Positions 1 through 6,650 of a DNA stretch of 8,686 bases are shown here, in pieces. Under the pieces are notes generated by a model. It was not told the origin of the DNA, made no database searches, and saw only the letters and a list, made by a program, of their open reading frames with translations. The stretch is from Akkermansiaceae bacterium. GTDB taxonomy: Bacteria; Verrucomicrobiota; Verrucomicrobiia; Verrucomicrobiales; Akkermansiaceae. The DNA lies in assembly GCA_023300205.1 (NCBI GenBank), contig JALZVD010000098.1:1-8686 (forward strand). Direction: 5' to 3'. Within the stretch, counting starts at the first letter, position 1, and each line of letters starts with the position of its first letter. A program made the position numbers and the translations under genes.

Positions 1-450
1 ATTCTAGACGCAACCATCACTACCCCAAAAGGAAACATCCGGTTCCTCGGCGCTCACCTCAAATCCAAACGCCCCATCGCCATCTATGACCAAGCAGAGA
101 TTCGCAGAGAAGAAGCTCAGCTTCTTAGAAAACACGCATCAGCTGTCCTCTCAGAACCCACAAGAAAAGTCATGGTCTTTGGTGATATGAATGACACCAA
201 AGGAAGCTCCACCATCAGACTCATGCAAGGAGCTAAAAATCACAAACTCACCACCATAGAACTCTTCGACAAACACGGCACAAAATGGACGCAATACTGG
301 GCAAAAGAAGACATATACTCCCGCTTCGACTTCGTCTTTGTATCCAAATCACTACTCCCAAGCATTGATAAAAAAGCATCCTACGTTCTAGACACCCCAC
401 CAGGTGATCCCGCCAGCGACCACCGCGCCCTAGTCATTCTAATTAAATAA
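1..450 (+). CDS. Endonuclease/exonuclease/phosphatase (EEP) family protein, C-terminal part
   Basis: The frame is open from base 1, so the gene begins outside the window; 149 residues are visible. They hold the C-terminal landmarks of the EEP (DNase I-like) metal-dependent phosphoesterase fold. GAHLKS (His about residue 19) matches the conserved central histidine strand. VFGDMND (about 59-65) matches the GDxND catalytic motif. FDFVFVS (about 109-115) matches the D-[FY]-[IV]-[FL] strand, and SDHRAL (about 139-144) is the terminal SDH motif with the catalytic Asp-His. Members cleave phosphodiester bonds in DNA, RNA, lipids or sugars. The substrate cannot be told from this half, and any signal peptide would lie outside the window. 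The first internal ATG (172) is not the start, because conserved sequence precedes it. The stop TAA (448-450) overlaps the convergent gene by 8 bp. The family call is firm; the role is unknown. Confidence 0.85.
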   Translation: MLDATITTPKGNIRFLGAHLKSKRPIAIYDQAEIRREEAQLLRKHASAVLSEPTRKVMVFGDMNDTKGSSTIRLMQGAKNHKLTTIELFDKHGTKWTQYWAKEDIYSRFDFVFVSKSLLPSIDKKASYVLDTPPGDPASDHRALVILIK

Positions 451-1498
451 TAGCCTTCTTAAAGGCTCTAGATGCCCTACCACTCTCCAGCAGTCTCTTA
501 GCACGCTCCTCTGGTAGACACCTTACATCCATTTCATCATAACCTATCTTCTTAAAAAAATCTGCAGACCGGTTACTCAGCGCAAAGACATACCCCGCCT
601 CTTTACTCTTAGCCTTATCCTCCAGAAATTCTACCATAACCGCTCCGTAGCCAGTTCCTTCATGAGACTGTTTCACATACAAGCAAGCCACCTCAGCACA
701 ATCTCCATATTCATACAGCGCACCACAACCAACCACATTATCATCCACCTCCATCACGTAATAAGCACCGATGTTGTCCCGCACTTCTTCAAATGTCCTA
801 GGCACAAGATGAGTATTCCTAACAGACCTACCGATCATCCCTAACATCTCAGAAATATCCTCCTCAGTAATCGGTCGTATTGAGCGATAACTATCTGTAT
901 AAAACATCGTCCCCACACCTTCAGCAGAAAACAACTCACTCAGAAGAACTCCCTGCTGGCTCACATCCAGTAAATGCACCCGCGGAACTCCTAATCGGCA
1001 AGCCTTCACTGCTTGTATCTGAGTCGCATGATTAGACTCTGACACGTCCTCTGCAAACTCATCAATATGGATAAATTTTACCACCTCACCCCTAGCATCC
1101 ATAAGCTTAGGATCTGATGAAACACAGATCAACTTTGCCGCATGTAAGGAACCACTCACACCTATCAATTCATCAGAAATCAGCTCCCCTTCACGAGCGA
1201 TCACAAATGCCTGCCCCCTATCTAACAGTTCATCTAGCCCATCATCCACACATGACCGCACCACACTAGAAACACGCAGCTCAATCTCTGCAGAATAATC
1301 AAAGAAATCTTGCGCCTGCTCTACACACATAGACACCACAAGCTTCACCCCTACCTGCTGTAGCGCCGAGAGATCCATCATGATCTCAGCCTTCACCGCA
1401 TCATTCGCCGTGACCCAGTCTATATCGATCACAAATAACTTACCCCTAAACAGAGGCACATATTGAAGCAGTCCTCGTATGTCAGATTTTAGATCCAT
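443..1498 (-). CDS. N-acetylglutamate synthase-like protein: degenerate amino-acid-kinase-like domain fused to a GNAT domain
   Basis: A cytosolic protein of 351 residues without signal peptide or membrane segment. The N-terminal half resembles the amino-acid kinase (AAK) fold of ArgA-type N-acetylglutamate synthases: RGLLQYVPLFRGKLFVI (8-24), a VKLVV strand (51-55), and LGVPRVHLLD (169-178), which matches the R-G-V-P-R-V-H-L-L-D segment typical of that family. The C-terminal half (about 203-330) is a GNAT acetyltransferase: IRPIT at 207-211, a V-V-G-C-G-A-L-Y-E-Y strand (255-264), and the acetyl-CoA loop E280-G-T-G-Y-G285, where the usual Arg/Gln is Glu. ArgA makes N-acetylglutamate from glutamate and acetyl-CoA, the first step of arginine synthesis, and the AAK part binds arginine as inhibitor. 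Here the AAK part is short and the glycine-rich K-x-G-G strand reads VIDIDW, so arginine control may be lost or altered. It is last in the leftward run, 24 bp after its neighbour. The ATG at 1498 is chosen because homology starts at once and the frame is closed by TGA at 1511-1513; a GGGGGG run lies about 16 bases upstream. It may instead acetylate another substrate. Confidence 0.75.
   Translation of the reverse strand: MDLKSDIRGLLQYVPLFRGKLFVIDIDWVTANDAVKAEIMMDLSALQQVGVKLVVSMCVEQAQDFFDYSAEIELRVSSVVRSCVDDGLDELLDRGQAFVIAREGELISDELIGVSGSLHAAKLICVSSDPKLMDARGEVVKFIHIDEFAEDVSESNHATQIQAVKACRLGVPRVHLLDVSQQGVLLSELFSAEGVGTMFYTDSYRSIRPITEEDISEMLGMIGRSVRNTHLVPRTFEEVRDNIGAYYVMEVDDNVVGCGALYEYGDCAEVACLYVKQSHEGTGYGAVMVEFLEDKAKSKEAGYVFALSNRSADFFKKIGYDEMDVRCLPEERAKRLLESGRASRAFKKAII
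452..467 (-). terminator. Possible weak terminator at the end of the leftward operon
   Basis: AGCCTT (452-457) and AAGGCT (462-467) form a perfect 6-bp stem with a 4-base loop. Read leftward, the hairpin is followed by ATTATTTAATT, an AU-rich tail that is not a clean U run, so it could end transcription of the minus-strand operon. It lies inside the last codons of the acetyltransferase gene (encoding AFKKA before the stop). Rightward, it sits just after the stop of the EEP gene but lacks a U tract, so it is less likely to serve that gene. The stem is short; this is a suggestion from sequence only. Confidence 0.3.
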
Positions 1499-1522
1499 AG
1501 ATAACAGTATTCATCCCCCCAT

Positions 1523-2911
1523 TTAATGCTGCCGCATCGCAGCCTTATGAGCCACCTCAGGAACCTGAGATTTCCACTCCTCTTGCCCTTCACTAATCAT
1601 TTTCAAGATATCCCTGCCAGTGTAGGTAAGTAATTCCTCATCACTACATGCCACACCCTGAATCATCGCATTCTCTCGGAAATACAGGAATAAATGACGC
1701 AGATGATCATCAATCGAAAATACATCCGTCGTCACCAGTTCACCAGTCTTGCGGTTCTTCCAAGGATAAACATACAGTGCCAAATTATTTTTAAACAACC
1801 TACCAAAAGACTCTAATATACCTCCAGCAAGATTCTCTGACCACTTCTCTTTAAATAACTCATTCAGTAATCCTATACTCAATGAAATTGCAATCGGCTG
1901 ATCCGTATATCGATTCAGATAAGTTGCTATCTTATGGAACTCTGGACACCTAGAAACAAGAACAGTCTTCCCCAGCGCCTGCAAAGTATCCGCCCGGTCC
2001 AAGAAATCAACATGATCAACCACATCACCTCTCAATAGATTATTCATCGATATCTCACATATACCCATGTAGCGCTCTTGCTGACCCACATCTAACTTCT
2101 CAAAAAAACTCTTCTTAGTCTGCTCCATCATATCTAAATGGAGATTCGTCACAGGATCAAAACTTCCCCTGAGTAACGCAATCGGCTTTTTATAAAGCAC
2201 CTCAGCAGGCTGCACCACTTCTCCCTCCGGAGTAAACATCGCAGCATCAGTGAGACCACTCTGCACCAACTGAAGAGAACATAAACGGTTATCTACATAC
2301 TTAAACCCTTCACCTAAAAACTTAAGAACATCCACCTCAACACTACTAGACTTAAGACCATCCATCAGAGACTCCACAAATGTAGGTAAGCTATCCCTAT
2401 GGTAAAACGCAGCATAAATTAAATTCACACCAAAAATCCCCAGCGCAGTCATCTGATCCACATTTTCCTCATCGAGCAGCCTCACATGACAAAGAATATC
2501 ACTCGGAGGACCTAACGGCTTCAACTGCAAGCGTACTCCCATCCAGCCATGACACTCGCCCGTGTCTTTATAACCTCTCGCCCTCACTGTATTACAATAA
2601 GAGAAAAAATTAGATTGATCACCTCTACTGCCAGACAAACGCTCATCTAACAATGCATACTCGTGATCCAGCATTGATTTCACACGCTCACGAGACACAT
2701 ACCTACCTGATTTACCATAGATTTCATCGCTCATCGTCATGTCATAAGCAGAAATCGTCTTTGCCACCGTTCCAGCAGAAGCAGACGCTCTAAAGAACCA
2801 ATCAGCAACTCCCTGACCCGCTCCTATCTCAGCAAACGTTCCATACTTTGAAGCATCTAAATTGATCCTCAAAGCCTTATCGTAAGTACTTATTACCTGT
2901 TCTTTAGACAT
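1523..2911 (-). CDS. Conserved cytosolic protein of unknown function (family often mislabelled TonB-dependent receptor or NadD)
   Basis: A protein of 462 residues with no signal peptide, membrane segment or beta-barrel features. I recognise the family from its N-terminus, with YGTFAEIGAGQGVA (23-36), AGTVAKTISAYDM (46-58) and a D-E-I-Y-G segment, and from C-terminal stretches such as N-N-L-L-R-G, DFLDRADTLQALG and GGILESFGRLF. Similar proteins occur in Bacteroidota and other phyla and carry the transferred names TonB-dependent receptor or nicotinate-nucleotide adenylyltransferase. The first name does not fit this sequence. The second probably comes from R248-G-S-F-D-P-V-T-N-L-H258, which resembles the GSFDPxTxGH loop of CoaD/NadD nucleotidyltransferases; it is mid-protein and no other nucleotidyltransferase motif is evident. 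GAGQG near residue 30 resembles a dinucleotide or SAM glycine loop. I assign no function. The start ATG is one base after the TAA of the upstream gene (TAATATG), so translation is probably coupled; AGAAGA about 8 bases upstream may be a weak ribosome binding site. Confidence 0.8.
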   Translation of the reverse strand: MSKEQVISTYDKALRINLDASKYGTFAEIGAGQGVADWFFRASASAGTVAKTISAYDMTMSDEIYGKSGRYVSRERVKSMLDHEYALLDERLSGSRGDQSNFFSYCNTVRARGYKDTGECHGWMGVRLQLKPLGPPSDILCHVRLLDEENVDQMTALGIFGVNLIYAAFYHRDSLPTFVESLMDGLKSSSVEVDVLKFLGEGFKYVDNRLCSLQLVQSGLTDAAMFTPEGEVVQPAEVLYKKPIALLRGSFDPVTNLHLDMMEQTKKSFFEKLDVGQQERYMGICEISMNNLLRGDVVDHVDFLDRADTLQALGKTVLVSRCPEFHKIATYLNRYTDQPIAISLSIGLLNELFKEKWSENLAGGILESFGRLFKNNLALYVYPWKNRKTGELVTTDVFSIDDHLRHLFLYFRENAMIQGVACSDEELLTYTGRDILKMISEGQEEWKSQVPEVAHKAAMRQH

Positions 2912-2912
2912 A

Positions 2913-4049
2913 TTAATTTTCTTCTGTTATTACCCAACCATCTTGGACAATCCCCTCAATAAACACCTGATCACCTTTCTTCGCATCACTAGGAAAATAA
3001 ATATCAAGTATCACTCTCCTGTTATCGCTATTTCCAAAATTAAATAACAACTGGTCAGTCGCTGAGCCTTTCTCAACATAACCATAGATAGGATCTTCCT
3101 CATTAGGATTAATTAATGAGACTGCCTGCCACATATGCTCATCAGCAAATTCATTATTATAATAGTAAGCTCGCTTGGCGGTCACTCTTACTCTAACTGC
3201 AGTAGTCGGTTTCTTGGCAGCTAGCTCATCCCAAGTCATATCACAATAAGCCACATAACTTTCCCAATCCAAAAGAACCTCATCCTCGCCATACTCTAAT
3301 ACACCTGTACTATTGCTATAATCTTGCGTCTGACAAACAAAAGAAAGAAACCCTGGAGAAGAAGCCGTTTTCATTGTGCTGCTCAGCGACCTAAAAGCAG
3401 ACTGACTAATTGCCTGTCCCTTATAAAATTTAACCATCTTCTCTCTTATATTTTCCACGGGCCGCACATACGGAAGCATATCATCCACCGTCTTAGACGC
3501 TAATAGCCCAGTTAAAAAATCTTCCAACTGCTCCACCTGAGCCTCATTCTTAGGGTCATACACATAAAAGTCATTACCTACACTACCATTTAGCCTTAAA
3601 TCAGAAGAATCACCCCCTTGCTTTCCCTTTCCTGCAATCATCTCTTCTTCAGATCTAGAACCACTGCCAGACATAAGCAGGTAGGCTAACCCCCCTATGA
3701 GCAACAAAGAAAACAAAGTAATCAGCGACACATACTTCAATGACTTCTCATTACTCTCTCGCTGTACTTCACTCTCATCCGCCCACTCATGACGCTCTCC
3801 TTCAGCTAAAGTCCTTTGATACTTCACCACCTCACCCATAGAACCTTTAGTTACATGGCTCACATACTTCTCCTTTGAAACCACCAACTCAGAAACTTTA
3901 TCAGCAGAGGATGGAACCGTTAGTAAATGTTCACACCCAGGGCAAGTCACCCCATTACCCCCCAAATCCTGAGATAAGGAGAAAATCATTCTGCACGTTG
4001 GGCACACGTAACCTGCTTTTTCTTTCGGATCTATAGTCTGAGTAGTCAC
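2913..4049 (-). CDS. Zinc-ribbon, single-pass membrane protein with a large extracytoplasmic domain
   Basis: A 378-residue protein of unrecognised function with a clear layout. An N-terminal zinc ribbon has C16-P-T-C19 and C36-P-G-C39, with 16 residues between the pairs. A charged cytoplasmic linker runs to about 105, and one membrane helix spans about 106-127 (VSLITLFSLLLIGGLAYLL). Residues 128-378 should be extracytoplasmic. That region begins with a flexible Gly/Ser/Glu-rich stretch and ends in an aromatic-rich domain (DWESYVAYCDMTWDEL at 261-276, W-Q-A-V, IYGYV at 321-325). A zinc ribbon inside and a folded domain outside would suit a sensor or scaffold; this is inference. The start is GTG: the preceding in-frame codon is TGA (4050-4052), no ATG lies between it and the zinc ribbon, and a later ATG would lose the first CxxC. 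No Shine-Dalgarno sequence is visible; instead a possible hairpin ends 11 bases upstream. The gene lies 75 bp after the penicillin-binding protein gene and 1 bp before the next. Confidence 0.8.
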   Translation of the reverse strand: MTTQTIDPKEKAGYVCPTCRMIFSLSQDLGGNGVTCPGCEHLLTVPSSADKVSELVVSKEKYVSHVTKGSMGEVVKYQRTLAEGERHEWADESEVQRESNEKSLKYVSLITLFSLLLIGGLAYLLMSGSGSRSEEEMIAGKGKQGGDSSDLRLNGSVGNDFYVYDPKNEAQVEQLEDFLTGLLASKTVDDMLPYVRPVENIREKMVKFYKGQAISQSAFRSLSSTMKTASSPGFLSFVCQTQDYSNSTGVLEYGEDEVLLDWESYVAYCDMTWDELAAKKPTTAVRVRVTAKRAYYYNNEFADEHMWQAVSLINPNEEDPIYGYVEKGSATDQLLFNFGNSDNRRVILDIYFPSDAKKGDQVFIEGIVQDGWVITEEN

Positions 4050-4060
4050 TCATCAAAGAC

Positions 4061-4099
4061 TAGCCAGCTACTCAGAGAAGGCAAGAAGTTAGCCAGCTA
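4061..4099 (-). promoter_or_regulatory. Paired 10-bp quasi-palindromes before a GTG start; possible mRNA hairpin or operator pair
   Basis: TAGCCAGCTA occurs twice as an exact direct repeat (4061-4070 and 4090-4099), 29 bp centre to centre. Each copy is itself a dyad, TAGC-NN-GCTA. In the leftward transcript the copies read UAGCUGGCUA. They can pair with each other over all 10 bases, with two central G-U wobbles, leaving a 19-base loop. On the + strand the same positions would be C/A mismatches, so the hairpin favours the direction of the operon. It ends 11 bases before the GTG start of the zinc-ribbon gene, where a ribosome binding site would lie. It could control translation, act as a protein-binding operator pair, or be chance. 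The T run lies on the upstream side of the hairpin in the leftward transcript, which argues against a terminator. Confidence 0.4.
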
Positions 4100-4124
4100 A
4101 AAAAGTCATACTCTAAATCAGTAA

Positions 4125-6614
4125 TTAATCCGTGATGACCATCCGCAGTGGCTCCACAAGACGTATCTCAGAAACTTGATTCTGCTCTTCTAAAAAGTCA
4201 AAATCCATTGAGCCTAATCCACGGCCAGCACGGTAAATACTCTTCGGCTTTGGTGCATAAATCGGCGCAATAGATTCATAAGGATCTTCACCCACAAGCG
4301 TGGGCTCCTTGGGCTTGATCGGCACTAAATTCAGTCTCTCTATCGGACTAAGATTAGTCTCATCAGCTAAGTAATCTCTATGGAAATCTCCAAAGCTAGC
4401 ACCATGAACAGGACAGGACCCCTTAGGTCGTTGATCAACTTTAAAATACTCTTCATACCCAGTACTCTTATAACTACTCTCACCCGTCACAATATTATGC
4501 ACATACTCCTCGCATGACTTAGATACAGGTTTTCCAGAATGCCTACAGATCGTCATTTTCACAACCTCATCTGGCTGCTCTACATCGGCTTTGCCTAGCT
4601 TATCTCCTGCAGCACGCATCATATCCACCCATACAGGCATCACAGTCTCCTTACTAAAAGCCTCTGGATAGATTTCCCTTCTGACTCCATCATAAAATCC
4701 TGACCACAGCGCGCAAGTTACCTTACCATTATAACCCACAAACCAATGATTACTAAAATCACTCGTAGTCCCAGTCTTACCGCCACCATGGAAATCTGTC
4801 AACCCCGCCTCATTAAACACATCACTCCCACTACCATTATAAAGCGCATCCTCTAGCATCTTATTCACCAGAAATGCCGTAGAATCTGACACCACACGCT
4901 CATTCTTCACATCACCCTCGCGTCTCCATTGGTAAACCTCTGAACCAGAACTATCCTCAATACGGCTTATCCACACCAGATCTTTAACCATCTGCCCCCC
5001 ATTAGGAAACGCAGAATAAGCCTTCACTAACTCCGTGATAGAAGTATCCTCAGAACCTAACAAAGTCTTATTCAAAAGCCTTCCCTTCGGCTTTCGTAGC
5101 CCAAATTTCTCTGACGTCTGCCATACCTGATTTAACCCCACCATACGTCCCAACCTAACAGTTGCCGCTATCTTAGATGCCGCTAAAGCCCTACGCATCG
5201 GAATATAACCTTCATACGTCGGGGAAGCCAGCTCATTACCCCACTCACCTAAGATCCCCTCCACTCCATCAATCATCACCTGCCTATTATCCATCGCCTC
5301 ATCAATAAGCTGAGTCGAACTATTCATCCCATTCTCAAGCGCAGAGGCATAAATAAACGGAAAAAACGCCGTCCCTACAGGCTTCCTGCCAGAATTCACA
5401 AAGTCATACTGTGATTGATCAAAATTACGCCCACCCACATACGCGATCACCTCACCAGTAGAATTATTGATCATCATACCTGCTCCCTGTAGATACTCTG
5501 GCTTAGAATCCTCAGACTTCACATAATCAACATACTTAGGATGATCATAACCCTCGCGCTTCTCCACCTCCAAAAGCTTCTTTTTCAAATCGCGCTCTAA
5601 CTTCTTCTGAAGCTCTCTATCAATCGTAGTAAATATCTTAAATCCTCCCTTAGCCTTCACCGTCTCACTCATACCTCTACCATCCAGTATCTTATTAAAT
5701 GTATCAGCCACACGGTCATGGAAATGTGAAGTCCCTCGCTGGATTGGCATCGGGTTCAAAACAAGCGGCCTACTTCTATACTCTTCTCGCTCATGCTCAT
5801 TGATCATCCCTTCCACTAACATTCTCTCCAGAACACGGTTCTTAACCTTCTTATTCTGATAGCCCTGCTCACGCTTACCATCAGCAGTCTTATTCCAGCT
5901 CGTTGGGCAATAATGCGCAGGATTACGGATCGCACCCACCAGAGCTGCACACTCATGGATTTCTAGATCCTTAGGCTCCTTACCAAAAAAACCCAGTGAC
6001 GCAGATCGTATTCCATAAAATCCACCACCAAAATTCACCCGGTTCAAATAAAATTCCAAAATATCCTGCTTCGTATAGCGCTCCTCAATACGGATCGCCA
6101 AATAGATCTCCACCAACTTGCGCTCATAAGTACTCTCATCTCGCCTATTCGCCTCATCCTGTAGATAATACGCATTTCTCGCCAGCTGCTGAGTCAGCGT
6201 ACTAGCACCACCAGACACACTACCACCCTTTACCTCCTGCAGCACCACACGGGTAATACCCTTAAGGTCATACCCCTCATGACTAAAGAACCTTGCATCC
6301 TCCGCCGCTATCAAAGTATCAATAAACAACTGCGGAACATCTCCCACTCGGATCGGGTCCCGGTTCTCATTGAAAATTCTTCCCACCTCGCTTTTCTCCC
6401 TATCATAGATCATATTCGGCATCTGAACCTCATCTACCAAATCTAAATCATAACCATCAGCTCTCTCCCTATACTTATCAGACCAGATCCAAGCCACTAA
6501 TAGAAACAAAAGCAGACACAGAAAGCCTATCCCAAAAAACATGATAAACCACTTACGCCTGAAAATTGACTTCTTGCGCACTTTCCTCCTAGAGTTAAAC
6601 TTCTTCCAGCTCAT
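4125..6614 (-). CDS. Class A penicillin-binding protein: intact GT51 glycosyltransferase, degenerate transpeptidase
   Basis: An 829-residue bifunctional-type cell-wall synthase. A very basic cytoplasmic N-terminus (1-21) precedes one membrane helix (about 22-44) that anchors it with both domains outside. The GT51 domain, which polymerises glycan strands from lipid II, shows all usual motifs: E105-D-A-R-F-F-S-H (catalytic Glu105), GAS138-TLTQQ (to Q143), ERK-LVE169 (second Glu) and K-Q-D-I-L-E-F-Y-L-N with NFGGG. The transpeptidase domain is recognisable but altered. The expected G-S-x-F-K-P (SxxK) reads G-T415-A-F-F418-P, so both the acylated Ser and the Lys are absent; SxN reads S480-K-I482; KTG is present at 613-615 (KTGTT). 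Cross-linking activity is therefore doubtful while glycan synthesis looks possible. The C-terminal tail has a Cys-rich stretch (ICRHSGKPVSKSC, later CPVHG). The ATG at 6614 is preferred over the one at 6692: it gives the standard basic-plus-helix N-terminus, whereas the longer form adds 26 atypical residues and would overlap the divergent gene. No clear Shine-Dalgarno sequence is visible. First gene of the leftward run. Confidence 0.93.
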   Translation of the reverse strand: MSWKKFNSRRKVRKKSIFRRKWFIMFFGIGFLCLLLFLLVAWIWSDKYRERADGYDLDLVDEVQMPNMIYDREKSEVGRIFNENRDPIRVGDVPQLFIDTLIAAEDARFFSHEGYDLKGITRVVLQEVKGGSVSGGASTLTQQLARNAYYLQDEANRRDESTYERKLVEIYLAIRIEERYTKQDILEFYLNRVNFGGGFYGIRSASLGFFGKEPKDLEIHECAALVGAIRNPAHYCPTSWNKTADGKREQGYQNKKVKNRVLERMLVEGMINEHEREEYRSRPLVLNPMPIQRGTSHFHDRVADTFNKILDGRGMSETVKAKGGFKIFTTIDRELQKKLERDLKKKLLEVEKREGYDHPKYVDYVKSEDSKPEYLQGAGMMINNSTGEVIAYVGGRNFDQSQYDFVNSGRKPVGTAFFPFIYASALENGMNSSTQLIDEAMDNRQVMIDGVEGILGEWGNELASPTYEGYIPMRRALAASKIAATVRLGRMVGLNQVWQTSEKFGLRKPKGRLLNKTLLGSEDTSITELVKAYSAFPNGGQMVKDLVWISRIEDSSGSEVYQWRREGDVKNERVVSDSTAFLVNKMLEDALYNGSGSDVFNEAGLTDFHGGGKTGTTSDFSNHWFVGYNGKVTCALWSGFYDGVRREIYPEAFSKETVMPVWVDMMRAAGDKLGKADVEQPDEVVKMTICRHSGKPVSKSCEEYVHNIVTGESSYKSTGYEEYFKVDQRPKGSCPVHGASFGDFHRDYLADETNLSPIERLNLVPIKPKEPTLVGEDPYESIAPIYAPKPKSIYRAGRGLGSMDFDFLEEQNQVSEIRLVEPLRMVITD
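6566..6595 (+). promoter_or_regulatory. Candidate promoter for the MidA-family gene
   Basis: TTGACT (6566-6571) and TAGAGT (6590-6595) are spaced by 18 bases, which would give a start near 6602 and a leader of about 50 bases before the ATG at 6651. The elements lie inside the 5' coding end of the penicillin-binding protein gene. The -35 is good (5 of 6) but the -10 is only fair (4 of 6), and no expression evidence is available. Confidence 0.2.
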
Positions 6615-6650
6615 AATATCTAATAAAATTTTCGCAGACCAACCATACTC

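Noticed and set aside
662..844. Short + strand frame opposite the acetyltransferase
   Set aside because: It lies wholly antisense to the GNAT domain and has no features of its own.
1523..2911. Naming the 462-residue protein NadD or TonB-dependent receptor
   Set aside because: There is no signal peptide, plug or barrel, and the only nucleotidyltransferase feature is one mid-protein loop.
4100..4106. T run (leftward) after the penicillin-binding protein gene as part of a terminator
   Set aside because: No stem precedes the T run in the leftward direction; the hairpin lies after it, so it does not form an intrinsic terminator for that gene.
5361..5396. S-G-R-K just before TAFF as an alternative SxxK of the transpeptidase
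   Set aside because: It fits the letters SxxK, but alignment with G-S-x-F-K-P-F-x-Y in class A enzymes places the active site at TAFF followed by PFIY; SGRK lies about eight residues upstream in a linker.
5996..6205. Short + strand frame opposite the glycosyltransferase domain
   Set aside because: It is antisense to the conserved GT51 motifs and has no features of its own.
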